From NCBI GenBank assembly GCA_031551725.1, contig JAVBNF010000026.1, positions 27,134 to 91,133 of the forward strand: a stretch of 64,000 nucleotides of DNA, read 5' to 3'. The stretch comes from JAVBNF01 sp031551725 (lineage in GTDB: Bacteria; Bacteroidota; Bacteroidia; Bacteroidales; P3). A program made the position numbers and the translations under genes. Positions 26,696 through 38,800 of the stretch are shown here, piece after piece. The first letter of the stretch is position 1; every line of letters starts with the position of its first letter. Below the pieces are notes generated by a model. The model had not been told where the DNA came from. It did no database searches and saw only the letters and a program-made list of their open reading frames with translations.

Positions 26696-26696
<1 letters not shown>
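25974..26696 (+). CDS. recO: DNA repair protein RecO
   Basis: 240 residues. The N-terminal OB fold shows the usual start, IFDTRGIVINHIKYGDSSIIVRIYTERFG in part, then MVKGVRKAKSRQHSACFEPLSLLEMQV; the C-terminal helical domain follows. RecO, with RecR, loads RecA on SSB-coated gapped DNA. The four Cys of the classical C-terminal zinc motif are not evident, though several Cys are present (KCSYFD, TVCPPH, YCCVQ). It starts 3 nt after porZ and is probably translated from the same mRNA. A 7-bp microsatellite begins at its stop codon. Confidence 0.92.
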
Positions 26697-26776
<80 letters not shown>

Positions 26777-26787
<11 letters not shown>

Positions 26788-26808
26788 TATTTTTGTTTCC
26801 TACTTTTG
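26777..26808 (+). promoter_or_regulatory. Promoter of the four-helix-bundle gene
   Basis: TTTG at 26777-26780, a 20-nt gap, and TACTTTTG at 26801-26808. The ATG follows at 26822 (13 nt later). The -33 box lies inside the left inverted-repeat arm. Confidence 0.6.
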
Positions 26809-26821
26809 CAGAAAAAAAATT

Positions 26822-27190
26822 ATGGAATCAAAGATCCAACAAATAATTCAATTAAATCAACGTTTGAAAACATTTGCATTGATGATTATTCGGTTATATC
26901 AACAATTACCCAAAACAACGGAGGCGCAAATAATCGGGCGGCAGTTATTGCGTTCAGGGACGTCTGTTTCCGCTAACTACAGAGCCGTTTGCAGGGCACG
27001 TTCAAACAATGAACAGTTTAGCAAGTTGTCCATTGTAGTAGAAGAAGCTGACGAAACTCTTTTTTGGATTGAATTATTGGAAGACACGGAAATTCTTTCG
27101 AAAACAACATTAAAAAACATAAAAGATGAAGCACTTGAACTATTGAAAATATTCGCATCAACCAGAAAAAATATTAAACCACAAAAATAA
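26822..27190 (+). CDS. Four-helix bundle protein (S23/TIGR02436 type)
   Basis: 122 residues, the normal family length. Conserved features are LRSGTSVSANYRAVCRARSNNEQFSKLSIVVEEADETLFWIELL, here given in part, that is the SGTSVSANYRA turn and the EEADETLFWI helix. The family includes the proteins coded in intervening sequences of 23S rRNA and the Avd proteins of diversity-generating retroelements; it forms small pentameric bundles of uncertain role. No reverse transcriptase or variable repeat is visible here, so a retroelement is unlikely. It precedes tadA by 24 nt, and both genes lie between 54-bp inverted repeats. Confidence 0.9.
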   Translation: MESKIQQIIQLNQRLKTFALMIIRLYQQLPKTTEAQIIGRQLLRSGTSVSANYRAVCRARSNNEQFSKLSIVVEEADETLFWIELLEDTEILSKTTLKNIKDEALELLKIFASTRKNIKPQK

Positions 27191-27214
27191 CAACAATCCT
27201 CAATCCTCAATCCT

Positions 27215-27649
27215 ATGTTTTCTGACGAATATTTTATGAGAGAAGCGCTAAAAGAAGCGCGAAAAGCTTTTGATGCCGATGAAATTCCGGTTGGTGCGGT
27301 TATTGTTTGTAAAAATCAAATTATCGCCCGCGCTCATAATTTAACAGAGCGTTTGACGGATGTTACCGCTCATGCGGAAATGCAGGCTTTTACTTCTGCC
27401 GCCGCTTTCCTTGGTGGTAAATATCTAACTGATTGTACGCTTTATGTGACTTTAGAACCTTGCGTGATGTGCGCCGGAGCAGCATTTTGGACGCAAATAC
27501 CACGCGTTGTCTATGGAGCATCCGACGAGAAACGCGGATTTCTAAAAGCAAATACAAATTTATTACATCCGAAAACAGAACTTGTAAGCGGCATTTTAGC
27601 AGACGAGAGCAAAACGTTATTACAAGATTTTTTTAAACGAAAAAGATAA
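27215..27649 (+). CDS. tadA: tRNA-specific adenosine deaminase (A34 to inosine)
   Basis: 144 residues. The zinc-dependent deaminase motif is complete: HAE at 53-55 (His53 zinc ligand, Glu55 proton shuttle) and PCVMC at 82-86 (Cys83 and Cys86 ligands). The start MFSDEYFMREALKEARKA and the C-terminal region (YGASDEKRGFLKANTN) fit TadA better than guanine or cytosine deaminases. It converts adenosine 34 of tRNA-Arg(ACG) to inosine. It is probably cotranscribed with the four-helix-bundle gene; the spacer between them consists of CAATCCT words. Confidence 0.92.
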   Translation: MFSDEYFMREALKEARKAFDADEIPVGAVIVCKNQIIARAHNLTERLTDVTAHAEMQAFTSAAAFLGGKYLTDCTLYVTLEPCVMCAGAAFWTQIPRVVYGASDEKRGFLKANTNLLHPKTELVSGILADESKTLLQDFFKRKR

Positions 27650-27661
27650 TTAATAGAAAAT

Positions 27662-27848
27662 TATCTACCAAAAATAAAATATTAAATTATTCTTAGAAAC
27701 TGTTTAAATTTTTGACAGGATGAACAGGATTAACATGTTTTTTATTTTGCCTTCGGCAAAATCATCCTGTAAATCTTGTTAATCCTGTCTAAAAAGAATT
27801 TTTGTTTAATTTTTTAAACAGTTTCTTAATAAAATGTTAATTCTTCAA
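27662..27848 (-). repeat. Right arm of the 54-bp inverted repeat, split by MITE copy A
   Basis: The reverse complement of 26734-26787 is found in two parts, 27662-27695 and 27826-27848, on either side of the 130-bp element at 27696-27825. The overlap of the two parts is the 3-bp duplication TTA. Confidence 0.85.
27696..27825. mobile_element. MITE copy A (130 bp) with TTA target duplication
   Basis: Ends are GAAACTGTTTAAA and its exact complement TTTAAACAGTTTC. The inside is a long imperfect palindrome (GACAGGAT ... ATCCTGTC arms, centre TTTTGCC-TTC-GGCAAAA). TTA flanks both sides (27693-27695 and 27826-27828). There is no reading frame of note. A third-party transposase, absent here, would be needed for movement. 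Confidence 0.9.
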
Positions 27849-27857
27849 TCTTCAATC

Positions 27858-28916
27858 CTAAAAATAGTGCCTAAAAGGTGTTACCAGCCATTCGATAAAT
27901 TTTTCGATGCCGGGACGATGTTTCCAATGGGGAAAATCAAAGGATTTGCAATGTGATTGACTTTCTTCGAAATAATCAATAAGTAAATGGATTAAATCCG
28001 GCTCTGTACCGAAAAGTCCAATCTCGAATTGGTAGCGGAAACTGCGATAGTCGAAGTTGGAAGAGCCGATGTAAAAATATTTTTGATCAACCATCATTAG
28101 CTTTGAATGCAGGTTGTTGGGCTGGTAAAGTTTGATTTTGATTCCGGAATTATAAAATTGTCCGAAATATTTGTTGCGTACTAAATCGACAGTTCGTAGA
28201 TCGGAATGACGCGGCAAAATTAATATTACTTCAACACCTTTTAATGCGGCTTTCATCAAGGCTTTGCGGATTTTGTATCCGGGCAGAAAGTACGGCGATT
28301 CGATGATGATTTGTTTTTTCGCTATCCGGATAAGACTTAGTAGGTTGTTTCGTACGTTTTGAAAAACGGTAGAGGGCGCATCTTGTACAATACGGAAGTT
28401 TTCATAGAAAATGGTTGGCATATTTTCAAACGTGTCGATGTCATAGCGTTTGTGATATTCAAAACTGTTCAAAAAAGATTCTTTTAAAACCTTCGTAATT
28501 GGATGTTCCAGACGGAAGTTCGATTCTCGCCAAACGAGCGAATAGGATGTGATATTTGCGGAACCGATATAAGAGATTTCGTCGTCGATGAGAATGAGTT
28601 TCCGGTGATTTCGCGAGTGGTTTTTCTGAAAAGTGGACGATAGAAACAGCTTGAATTTCTTGAAAGAACGTACTTCGCCGCCGGCTTTTTCGATGCTTTG
28701 GAAAAAGAAGGTGTTCGGCGTTCCGTAAGCATCGAGCAAAAGCTTTATTTGTACACCTTCTGTTGCTTTTTGTGTGAGCAAATCGCGAAATTGAATGCCT
28801 GAAGCATCGTCCATCAAGCGAAAAATTTCGATGTATACGTATTTTTTCGCTTTAGCGATGTCTTCTAAGGCTGAAGCATAAAAATCGGCATTGGCTGTAA
28901 GTAATTTCGCATTCAT
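27858..28916 (-). CDS. Phospholipase D-like / cardiolipin synthase-type protein
   Basis: 352 residues with two HKD motifs: HRKLILID (H104, K106, D111) and, near residue 270, HSKLMMVD followed by KYFYIGSSNFDYRS. Two HKD motifs in one chain form one active site, as in cardiolipin synthases and other phosphatidyltransferases. There are no N-terminal membrane helices, so it resembles ClsB/YbhO more than ClsA. It probably makes or remodels phospholipids at the inner membrane; hydrolase activity is an alternative. It is convergent with tadA across MITE copy A. Confidence 0.88.
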   Translation of the reverse strand: MNAKLLTANADFYASALEDIAKAKKYVYIEIFRLMDDASGIQFRDLLTQKATEGVQIKLLLDAYGTPNTFFFQSIEKAGGEVRSFKKFKLFLSSTFQKNHSRNHRKLILIDDEISYIGSANITSYSLVWRESNFRLEHPITKVLKESFLNSFEYHKRYDIDTFENMPTIFYENFRIVQDAPSTVFQNVRNNLLSLIRIAKKQIIIESPYFLPGYKIRKALMKAALKGVEVILILPRHSDLRTVDLVRNKYFGQFYNSGIKIKLYQPNNLHSKLMMVDQKYFYIGSSNFDYRSFRYQFEIGLFGTEPDLIHLLIDYFEESQSHCKSFDFPHWKHRPGIEKFIEWLVTPFRHYF

Positions 28917-29000
28917 TTAATAAATTTACGATTTACGATGTACTAAATGCAAATGTACGAAAATAAATTGGATATAAGCGGTTTTTTGTCGGGAGCTCCG

Positions 29001-29897
29001 CTAATTGAAAACCGCGCTTCCGGAATTTAACGCAAATTTCAGTTTGATTCCAAAGCTGATGCCGTTAAATTTATTGTAGGTATTCAAAACCGAAGCATGA
29101 ACGAATTTATCAGGTGCGGATGTTTGATATTGCACTAAATGCGGATCGGTATTTTTGTAAATACTTGTTAATGCCGAATCGAAATAAATTCCGGTATACA
29201 ATTTCCTTTCATTGCTAAACGCCCATTCTACGCCGCCTTCGAGATAAAAATCAAGGCCGGTTTTTAAATTTAAACTTCCGTTGGTTTGCAGGTTGTGATA
29301 CGTTGCAAAACCGTATTCGGGTTCGTCGGTATGTGTTTGATTGGTGTATTCGGAATAGCCGGAAGTGGTAAGTTTATCAAAATTTCCTTCGTATTTTCCC
29401 GAGAAGGGAAGCAGTATTTTAACTCCGGTGGTGCCGTAAAAAGTGAGGTTTAACTCGCCGGGTTTTACGTAAGTGTTGTAATAATTTCGTCCGCCACCGG
29501 ATCTGAACACTGCTAATACCGGGATGCTTAAAAACATTGACTGTTGTTTTTCGGTATAATTTTCGCCTTCGGCCGTGAAAGAAAAATAGTAGCCTTCGTT
29601 GGTTTTGTAGGCAGGATTATCGATGTTATAACTGTCGTAGAAATTCGAGAGGGTTGTTTTGCCCGAAAAGGCATTGAAATTAATACCGAGCGATGCGCCC
29701 CATTGCGATGTCAAAAAATAAGTGTAATCAATGCCAAAATCGTAAGAGAATCCGCCAGATTTGATATTTTTGTCTGTTTTTGATTTTATGAGCGTCATCC
29801 CTCCTCCGCCTATGAAGCCGGTTTCGGTAAATTCTTGCGCGGAGATTGTCCCTGTCAGGCAAACAATGAAAAAGAATATGACTATTTGTTTTTTCAT
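29001..29897 (-). CDS. Outer membrane beta-barrel protein next to the giant GLUG protein
   Basis: 298 residues with signal peptide MKKQIVIFFFIVCLTGTISA. The rest alternates short amphipathic strands with aromatic ends (FDFGIDYTYFL type, WGASLGINFNAF, FYLEGGVEWAF, ISFGIKLKFAL), ending in the barrel-closing strand, as in the outer-membrane beta-barrel families PF13568/PF13505. No PorP/SprF signature is seen. Its ATG lies 1 nt after the stop codon of the 4880-codon gene, so the two are almost certainly cotranscribed and probably translationally coupled. It may help to anchor or export the giant protein; that is inference. Confidence 0.75.
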   Translation of the reverse strand: MKKQIVIFFFIVCLTGTISAQEFTETGFIGGGGMTLIKSKTDKNIKSGGFSYDFGIDYTYFLTSQWGASLGINFNAFSGKTTLSNFYDSYNIDNPAYKTNEGYYFSFTAEGENYTEKQQSMFLSIPVLAVFRSGGGRNYYNTYVKPGELNLTFYGTTGVKILLPFSGKYEGNFDKLTTSGYSEYTNQTHTDEPEYGFATYHNLQTNGSLNLKTGLDFYLEGGVEWAFSNERKLYTGIYFDSALTSIYKNTDPHLVQYQTSAPDKFVHASVLNTYNKFNGISFGIKLKFALNSGSAVFN

Positions 29898-29898
29898 T

Positions 29899-32800
29899 TT
29901 ATTGTTTGATGATGATTTTGCTTTCGTTTAGGAATTTCACTTGATAGCTACCCGTAGGGAGATGAGAAATGTCGATTTCGGTGGTTTCGTTGGTCAAATT
30001 AACCGATTTTATAAGGGTGCCGAGAGCGTTGTAAATGGTGAGGGTTGAGAATTGAGGATTGAGGATTGAGAGTTGCATTCTCCATTCTCCACTTTCAATT
30101 CTCAATTTCCCGGATGTTGGATTCGGATAAATGCGGATTTGATTTGGCTTTTGTTGAGGGATGTATTCGCAAATCATCGTAGAATCGCCGTTCGGATGTT
30201 TTACCTGTACGCTGTATGCCGTATTTGCCGGGAAACCTTGCGGCATGTACAAACTTCCTTTGTTTGTATTCGGAACAATGAGGTCGTTTGCAAACCATGT
30301 ATATGCATTCGGTACAAAGTCGAAACCACCGTTGAGAAGTGGGTTTGCCATAACTTCGATCACATTGTAGTGCGCTTGGAAAATGAGCTCGTTGGAGAAC
30401 GGCGCCTTAAATACGATTTTATAAATTGTGATGTCTTTTCCGTTGTCAATGTGGAATTCTTGTGTTTTTTGATGTCCGGAAACAGGGCGTTCGATGGTAA
30501 TTCGAGCCGGTGACGGATGTATTTGCTCATCAATAATAATTGTATTTCCGGTAGGAGTATATAATGTTAATGCCGAATTTTCGGCTTTGCAGGCAAGTGT
30601 TCCGGCGTAGTTCAAAGTACTTGGGTTGAATGCCGGAGCCAGTTTCAACGTGGTTTGCAACGAGTCTAATTTGCCGCTTCCCGGAGTGACGCTTAAAGAA
30701 CCGTTTTGATAGCTGATTTCATAGTTGTTTATTCCGCTTTCGCTGATGTCCGAACATAAAATAGGATATGTTCCAACTCTTGCGGATGCGGGAGCGCCGG
30801 TGCTGTTCAATTTTATGAAAAGCACAGTGTCGTTGTTTTTCAAACCGGAAATGGTGTATGCCAGTGAGTCTAAAATTTTGACGGTGTTGAAGATTTTTGT
30901 TTGCGGAAGCGTTGTGATTATTAATGGCGCTTTGGTTACAAAAAGCGTGTCTTTTACATAAGTTATTAAATAATTATGTAGATTTGCACCTGTTGCATTT
31001 TCGATGATGATATCGTATTTGCCGGCATTTGCTTTTATGGTGCAACCGTTGCTGCAAATATTCACGGAAGTGACAGAATCGTTATTTTTCAAACCTTCGC
31101 AGTAGAATTGAGTGCAATCAATTGTTAAACTGTCGCCGTAAATTTTGTTTAACGAATGTGTAAAAATTTTCAAAATAGCAGTGTTTACATGTAATGTATC
31201 ATTCACGAAAGTGAAAATATAATTGTTTAAACCGTTTCCATTTACACTGTCGATGATGAGGAGGTATTTGCCCACAGGCGAAGACGAATCGCAACCCGAA
31301 CTTGAGGTGTAAATAGAAAAGATTTTGTCTGCGTTTTTTAAGCCGTTGTACGAAAAGGCCGTTGTGTCAAGCGTTTTTGTTTCGCCATACATTTTATTTT
31401 GTGGAAGCGCGCGCACCATTAATACGGCTTTGTTAACGGTGAGCGTGTCGTTGATGTAAATGATTTCATAATTTTCAACACCCGTTCCTGAGGCGTTTGA
31501 AGGGGTGATGTCGTAAAAGCCGACGTTTGCAGTCATTGGACAACCGCTGCTGGTAAGCGAAACGGACAAAATGGTATCCCCTTTTATAAATGTTCCGATG
31601 ATGCTAAACATGGATGATCCGAGGTTTTTGAGCGCGCCATATACTTTGTTTTGCGGAAGCGCTTTTACGGTTATACTGAGTTGTAAGACCGTGAGCGTGT
31701 CGTTGCAATATACAATGTCGTAGTTGCTTAAACCTGTACCAATCGCACTGCTTGGCGTAATTGGATATTTCCCAGAAGTGGCATTTCTGAAAACGCCTTG
31801 ACTGAAAAGTGTGACGGATGTGACGGTATCGCCGTTTTTCAGTCCGGATGTTATGAACGCCGTGTCTTTTAGGATAAGCGTGTCGCTGTAATTTTTCGTT
31901 TGCGGAAGCGCAGTGATTTTGAGTTCGGCTTTATTTACATAAAAAGTATCATTTACATAAATGAACGTGTAGTTGTTTAAACCGGTTCCTCGGGCATTTG
32001 AGATGATTAAATTGTATTTTTCAACGTTTGCGGAAGCGGCGGTTCCGGCGCTGGAAAGCGAAACATAATGAATGGTGTCGCCTTCAGAAAGTGGCTCGGA
32101 TAGAGAGAATGCCGTTGTATCCAAGGTTTTGGTTTCGCCATAGATTTTATTTTGCGGAAGTGCGGTAATGGTAATCGTGTCTAAGGTAATATCGGCGGTG
32201 AGTCCGGTAGGATAGGTGAGCGCATAGTTAAGCGAGTTGACGCCTGTGAGCGTAAGTGTTGAAACGCTCACTGTTTTTGCGGATCCGGGATTTTTGGTGT
32301 CGAAAAGAATGATGGCGGTTGAAGTGTCGATGCTTACGGTATCGCCGGAAATAATTCCGCGCAAAACGCCCCAATTGTCAACGTGAGCAATGCGCGTGCC
32401 GTCGTATTTTTTGTTGGCAACGGAGAAGCTGTCGACCGTTAAGTTTTTCTTCAGGATTGTAAGTGTTGCCCGCACCGTGTCGGCGGCGTGGAAGCTGTCG
32501 GTTGCATACGTCCATGCTTTTATCGTGTATGTTCCGGCGTTGACGGGCTTTGCGGTATCATCATTATATGAGAAATGAATTTTGGGTTCGGGAGTGAAAT
32601 TACCACAATCCATTGCGCAAACGAGTGCATGGGCTTCGGCATCGTAAGTGAGGGTTGAATCGCGAAGGGAGAGTGTTACGCCTTGCTTTTGCGAAATGAT
32701 AATTGTGTATGTTTTTCTCGACGAAGTGTCTTCGGCAATGGTGTAGATTTTGAAAATATTTTTTCCAAAAGAAAGAGCGGTGTCTTTGATGTTTTTATGA

Positions 32801-35800
32801 ACGGTTGTGAATCCGCAATGCGCGAATGCATAAATGGAAAGGGTGTCGATGTTTCTGCCGACGGATAAAATGATGGTGTCGGCGTTGGCCTGTAGAGACG
32901 TTGCATGCAACGTCTCTACAACGGTATCGAATATTCCATTTTTCGAAATCACCCGGATGGAATCCAAATCGGCGTTTTTGGATTTTTGGAAATCGGTGTT
33001 CTGCCAACGTAAATATGGATATCCGCAGTTGTCGTTAATCGTCCAAATGTTGTTGAAGTCCCAGTTGGTGTAAGTCACTTGCTGTTGCATTTCCGCAGTT
33101 GTTTTTCCGGTAATGCCGGATCTGGAATCTGTACAGCCAGTTGTGTTTTTATCGTAGAAACAGTCTGAAAATGTAAAAGAACCGGAATATTGAGCACCGA
33201 AAATACCGCCTACGGAAAATCTGCCGGTATGTTGGCCTGTGGCGTAGCAATTAATGATTTTTGCATTCGCGCGCATTCTACCGGCTATTCCGCCAACACC
33301 GTTGCAGTTTCCGATTCCTTGTAATCGGAGTGTGGAATAGCAATTTCTAACAATGCAATTGTCATTGTTATATCCGATAATACCTCCTACATTGTCGTAA
33401 TGTCCTTTGATGCTTCCTTCCCCTGTAGTATAGCAAGAATTGATGACAGTGGCATATGCTCCTCCGCCAAGAATGGGCGCAACACTTCCGTTTCCTTCTA
33501 TACCTCTTGCATCTACTTCCACGCCAAGACTGTCAATCATTCCGTCCATCAAATAGGAGAACAGTCCGACAAAATCGGTTGTGGGACGATTGATCCACAA
33601 GCCTGAAATTTTATGACCGCCGCCGTGCAGTTTGATATGCAGGTCGAGTGCGTCGCATGCTAACGGTAACCAGCCGTTGCTTCCGTGAGTGCTGTCAATA
33701 TAAGCGGTTAAGTCGATATCGTTCATTATACGGAAATGCTTGTTGATATTTTTGTCGGAAACAAAATATCTGACAGCGTCCAAATCTCTGGCATCACAAA
33801 TTTGATACGGATTGGCTTGTGTTCCGTTGCCTCCGCAGAAAGCAGTGTTGATGCGGACCGGATAAGAAGGCGCTTTGTTTTTTTCGTAAGCGATCGTATA
33901 GAGCGTATCGCTTCCATTGATAGCACCTCGCAATGTATAGCTCCAATAGTAGTTAGTGCTCGAAGCAGCTTTGTTCTCAATTTTTGCTGTATCCACTCTT
34001 GCAAAAATTCCGTTGGAATATTTGTAAATCACAATACTGTCGATAGCTCTTCCCGGCCGGCGAACACCTGCAATTTCGGTTGAGGTGATGACTTGAATGG
34101 TGGGAGCGGATTGATAGGCCATGAAAGGGTAGGAATAGTTTTCCCAGATGTCCCAGACGGTGTCACAGAATCTCCAAAAATTGCTTCCGGATTGCGGATA
34201 TGTTGTTTTTTCTTTCATAGGTGCCGCAGAAGTGCCTGCTAAACCGCTATTAGATCCGTTTCCGTCGCCGGTTTTGACTCCGCAAGCAATAGAATCGTAA
34301 AAACAATTATACATTCGTGCGCCATTTCGAGCTCCTATAATTGCTCCGACAGAAGAGGTGCCGGTGACACGAGCCGAAACATAATTTGCCGAAAAACCGC
34401 TTGTTGAAGAGCTCGATCCTGAACCGGTTAAACCACCCACATTGCTGTTGCCGGAGATGCGCCCCATTACGTGATTGTCTGAAATATTGGCAGACATGGA
34501 ATGTGAACCGGTAAGCCCGCCCACATTGTTTCCCCCGTTTACACTTCCGTAGAAACGGCTCGAAAAAACACTGTGAGTAACACAAGTGCCCACAAATCCG
34601 CCAACATTACTGTTGCCGCTGACACTGCCCACAAAACAAGATCTTTCAATATAGGTTTGTTGATTATATCCTATAAATCCGCCCACATTACTATTTCCGG
34701 AAACAGTACCTTTGACATAACATGTTTTAACGTCCAGACGATAATTGTATCCAATTAAAGCTCCAACATAGTTGTGGCCGGTTACGGAAGCATTGGGGGC
34801 TATTTCGACAGTGAGACTGTCAATGAACGAAGTGTATGCGTTTTCAATATATCCGTAAGCAAACAACCCGACATAATCGCTGTTTGGACGGTTGATGCGG
34901 AAATTGGTTATTTTGTGTCCACTTCCGTGAAGGGTGCCTTGAAATGAATTGGTAGAACTGGTTCCAATCGGCTGCCAGCCGCTGGCACTATCTTTCAAAA
35001 ACTCCGTCAAATCAATATCGTTCATCACACGGTAATGCTTGTCGGCGTGCTCGGGGCCGAGGAAATAGCGAAGATTATTCAATGCTTCGGCATCGCAGAT
35101 TTGATAGGGGTCTTGTGCGGTTCCGCTTCCGCCGCAGAAGATTTTTTGTTTCACAGCACACGATGGCGCTTTACCTTGCTTGTAGGCAATGACTTTAACA
35201 GTAAAGATATTGCTTGAGAAATTTTGTGTCGATGTATATTCCCAAAAACCGTTTGTGAGATTTTTAATTGTCGCGATAAATTGTCCGTTGATGTAAAGTA
35301 GAATACTGTCGGGAATATCTGCGAGATTGTATAGCCCCTCTATTGTTGTGCTGCTTGTTTTTGCAATATAAGGCGGGCAGACTTGCCATGGGAAATAAGG
35401 AACGGAGCTGTCTGTCCAAGTAGTCCATGTTTCAGTGAAATCCCAGTTTTTAAAAGTCGTGTCGTGCATTAACTCGTTTGTGGTACGAGGACTAACAACG
35501 GAGATACCGCCTCCGGCTTTGGTGCCAATACCTTTGGTCTGTCCGCTTGTTTCACTATTAAAATAGCAATTGCTTACATCACCTCCTTTTTGATATCCGA
35601 TTAATCCCCCAGTATTGCTGTATCCTTTGATTTTTCCACCCGAGAAATTATTTGTAATATAAGTGCTTCCGATAGCGATGGTGTCGGAAATTCCAATCAA
35701 TCCGCCCACCCAGTTTATGCCTTCTACATCCGAATATGCATAGCAGTTACTGATTGTCGTTTTTGCATTTGTTTGAAGTAAATTGTCGCCGATTAAACCA

Positions 35801-38800
35801 CCGACTTCCGTATTTCCTTTCACTGTTCCGATAGAAAAGCAGCGTTCTATTTCGATGATGTCTTTAGATAATGGTCTTATGCAGGCAATCAATCCGCCGA
35901 CTTCATCACGGCCTTTTACATTGCCGAGCGTATAGCAATTTTTGATACTTGCGGTATCGGTAAAATCTGTTGCAATTCGTCCGGCGAGGATTCCTGTGAA
36001 ATCTCTTCCAATAACACTTGCGTTAAATGCCATTTCAACACCGAGACTATCGATATGTGCAGCATAGAGAATCCCGAATAAACCTATGTAATCGGTTGAC
36101 GGGCGATTTATTTTTAACCCCGTGATTTTATAATTTCCTCCGTGGATAAGACCTTGGAACGCAGCTTCATTATTGTAATCGTCAATATAATTACCAATCG
36201 GGAGCCAACCGTTGATTCCGTAGGTAGAGTCAATAAATCTGCCAAGATCGATGTCATTTGCGATGCGGAAATGTCGGTATTTATTCGCACTTCCCGTGAA
36301 TAACCGTAACATGTCGAGTTGTTGAGCTGTGCAAATTAAAAATGGAGAACTTTCGGACCCATTCCCGCCACAGAATCCAACAACATCAATAATGCAGGAA
36401 TCGTAAGCGCCTTCCGGTTCTAATTGTGCAATAATTGAAACTTTACCGATGTTTTTTGCAATCACATTTCCGTTTTCAACGCTTGCGATGGAGGTATCTC
36501 TTGATTTCCAAACAACGGTTCTTCCTTTTTCCGCATACGGTAATACTTTTGCAAATAGCGAATCCGAACCGTTCAAAGAAATAATAGCAGTGTGTTTATT
36601 TAGTTTGAGGTGTGCTTGTTCAAAATGTACCCAATAAGAAGGAGCATAACCATTCTTGTAAGCCATTGCGAAAACATCCTTTTCATTTTGGAGATTTGCG
36701 GAAGCGGGAAAATTAATCGACCATTGCTCATTGCTAAATGTTTTCACAATTTGGGTATGTCTTCCGGCAAAGATAATAATGCTATCAGGCATGCAGGAAG
36801 GGCTACATTTTCCATGAACAACATTTTCTTTAATTGAATCGATAAAAACAGGGGACGCCTGCCATTTAAAATAGGGGAAACTGTGATCTTCCCACAGATT
36901 AAAAGTGTTTGTGAAATTCCATTGTGAGGATATGTCTGTGTAAGTTCTTTGTTTGCGAAGTTCGGACAGCGTTTTATCTTGTCCATCCAAGCTGTTGGAA
37001 TCATTGCTTGGTCTTATTTCATCGTTCACAAGCATGTGTGCTAATGCATAATTATTATTGAATTTTCCGCTGATTTTGTATCCGATTTTATTGATGTTTT
37101 TAGGCGCATTGATGGCGTTGTTTGCCGCAATACTATTGGATATGGCGGTTCCGACAGAAGCGGAATATCCGACAAGTCCGCCGGCTCCGCTTGTTTGGCA
37201 AGTGATCCGACCGGAAGCGTAGCACTGTTCAATGGAACTATTGGATGCGTAACTGCCAATTAAACCACCTATGCGACCTGAATATTCATCGATTGATGAA
37301 ACGACTCCTGAAAAATAAGATTCGCTGATATGGGATTTTTTTGATGCAGAACCGATAAGTCCGCCAGCCAGACTTCCTGAAATCCTGCAGGCTGCATAGC
37401 AATGCGTCATGGACGAACGCATGAGTACGCCTGTTAATCCGCCTGTGCTCATATCTCCGGTTATATTTCCGATTGCATAACACTTGTTGATGGAAGAACT
37501 GTCACAATATCCAATAAGTCCTCCTGTAAAGTAATCGTTATATGCTTGAACGGAGGAAGACATTTCGATGCCGAGGTTGTCAATAGATGCTAAATATGTA
37601 TAGCCGAATAATCCGCGAGGTTCGTAATATTCGTCATCAGGAGTGAAAAAAAGTCCGGTTATTTTATGATCGTTTCCATGAAAAGATCCTTGAAATGCAA
37701 AAGCACTATCAATAAGTTCTTCATAGAAATTTCCAATCGGCATCCACCCGTTCATATTATCTTTCAAAAACTCCGTCAAATCAATGTCGTTCATTACGCG
37801 GTAATGCTTGTCGGCGTGCTCGGGGCCGAGGAAATAGCGCAAGTTATTTAAACTTTGCGCATCGCAGATTTGATAGGGGTCTTGTGCTGTTCCGCTGCCG
37901 CCGCAGAACGGCGATTTTTGAATGATAACGGTATATGTCTTTTTGTAATTCGTATCTTCGGCAACAACATGCAGTTGGAAAATGTTTTTGTTTGCCGAAA
38001 GGCTTGTGTCGATGATCGAATCTACGTTTGCCAGCGCGCAGGCAGTGAATCCGCGGATGGAAAGGGTGTCGATGTTTCTGCCGATGGTTAAAATGATGGT
38101 GTCGGCGTTGGCCTGTAGAGACGTTGCATGCAACGTCTCTACAACGGTATCGAACATTCCATTTTTCGAAATCACCCAAATGGAATCCAAATCGGCATTT
38201 TTGGATTTGGGTAGCGAATCGGTGTTTTGCCATTGCAGATAGGGATAGTGACAATTTTCATTAATAGCCCAAGTATTGGTGAAATCCCAACCAGAAAATG
38301 TCGTTCTTTTAAACATTTGTTTTGTTGAAGATTTCGCTATTCCGGTGAATGTTGTTTCATTACCAATGGGTTTGAGGTTGCATAAATTTGTGTCAACAAA
38401 ATTTCCGGAAAGAGTGGTAAGTGCAGTGTGATGACGACCAATAAATGCCCCAATATTTGAAGTAGAGGAATTTGTGCTGCTAATTTTTCCACTGAAATAA
38501 CAGTTGTTTATATTCAAAACTTGAGGATTGATATCGGCACGAAGAGTTACAGAACCAACAATCCCGCCAATATTATTGAATCCGATAATATCTGCGAACG
38601 CATAACAATTCTTGATGGAAAAATTTGTCCCCGAGTACATAATAGCATCCAAATATCCTATGATTCCTCCTGTGGCCGAATTTGACCCTTGTCCCGTAAT
38701 TGTTCCTGTGTTTGCACAATTAGCTATGGAGACGTACGCACCTCGATAACCATATTGATTTAGATATCCCAAAACGCCTCCGGTGTATGAATTAGAAGAT

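Noticed and set aside
26822..27190. Avd of a diversity-generating retroelement
   Set aside because: No reverse transcriptase, template repeat or variable repeat is visible in the window; only the small-bundle family applies.
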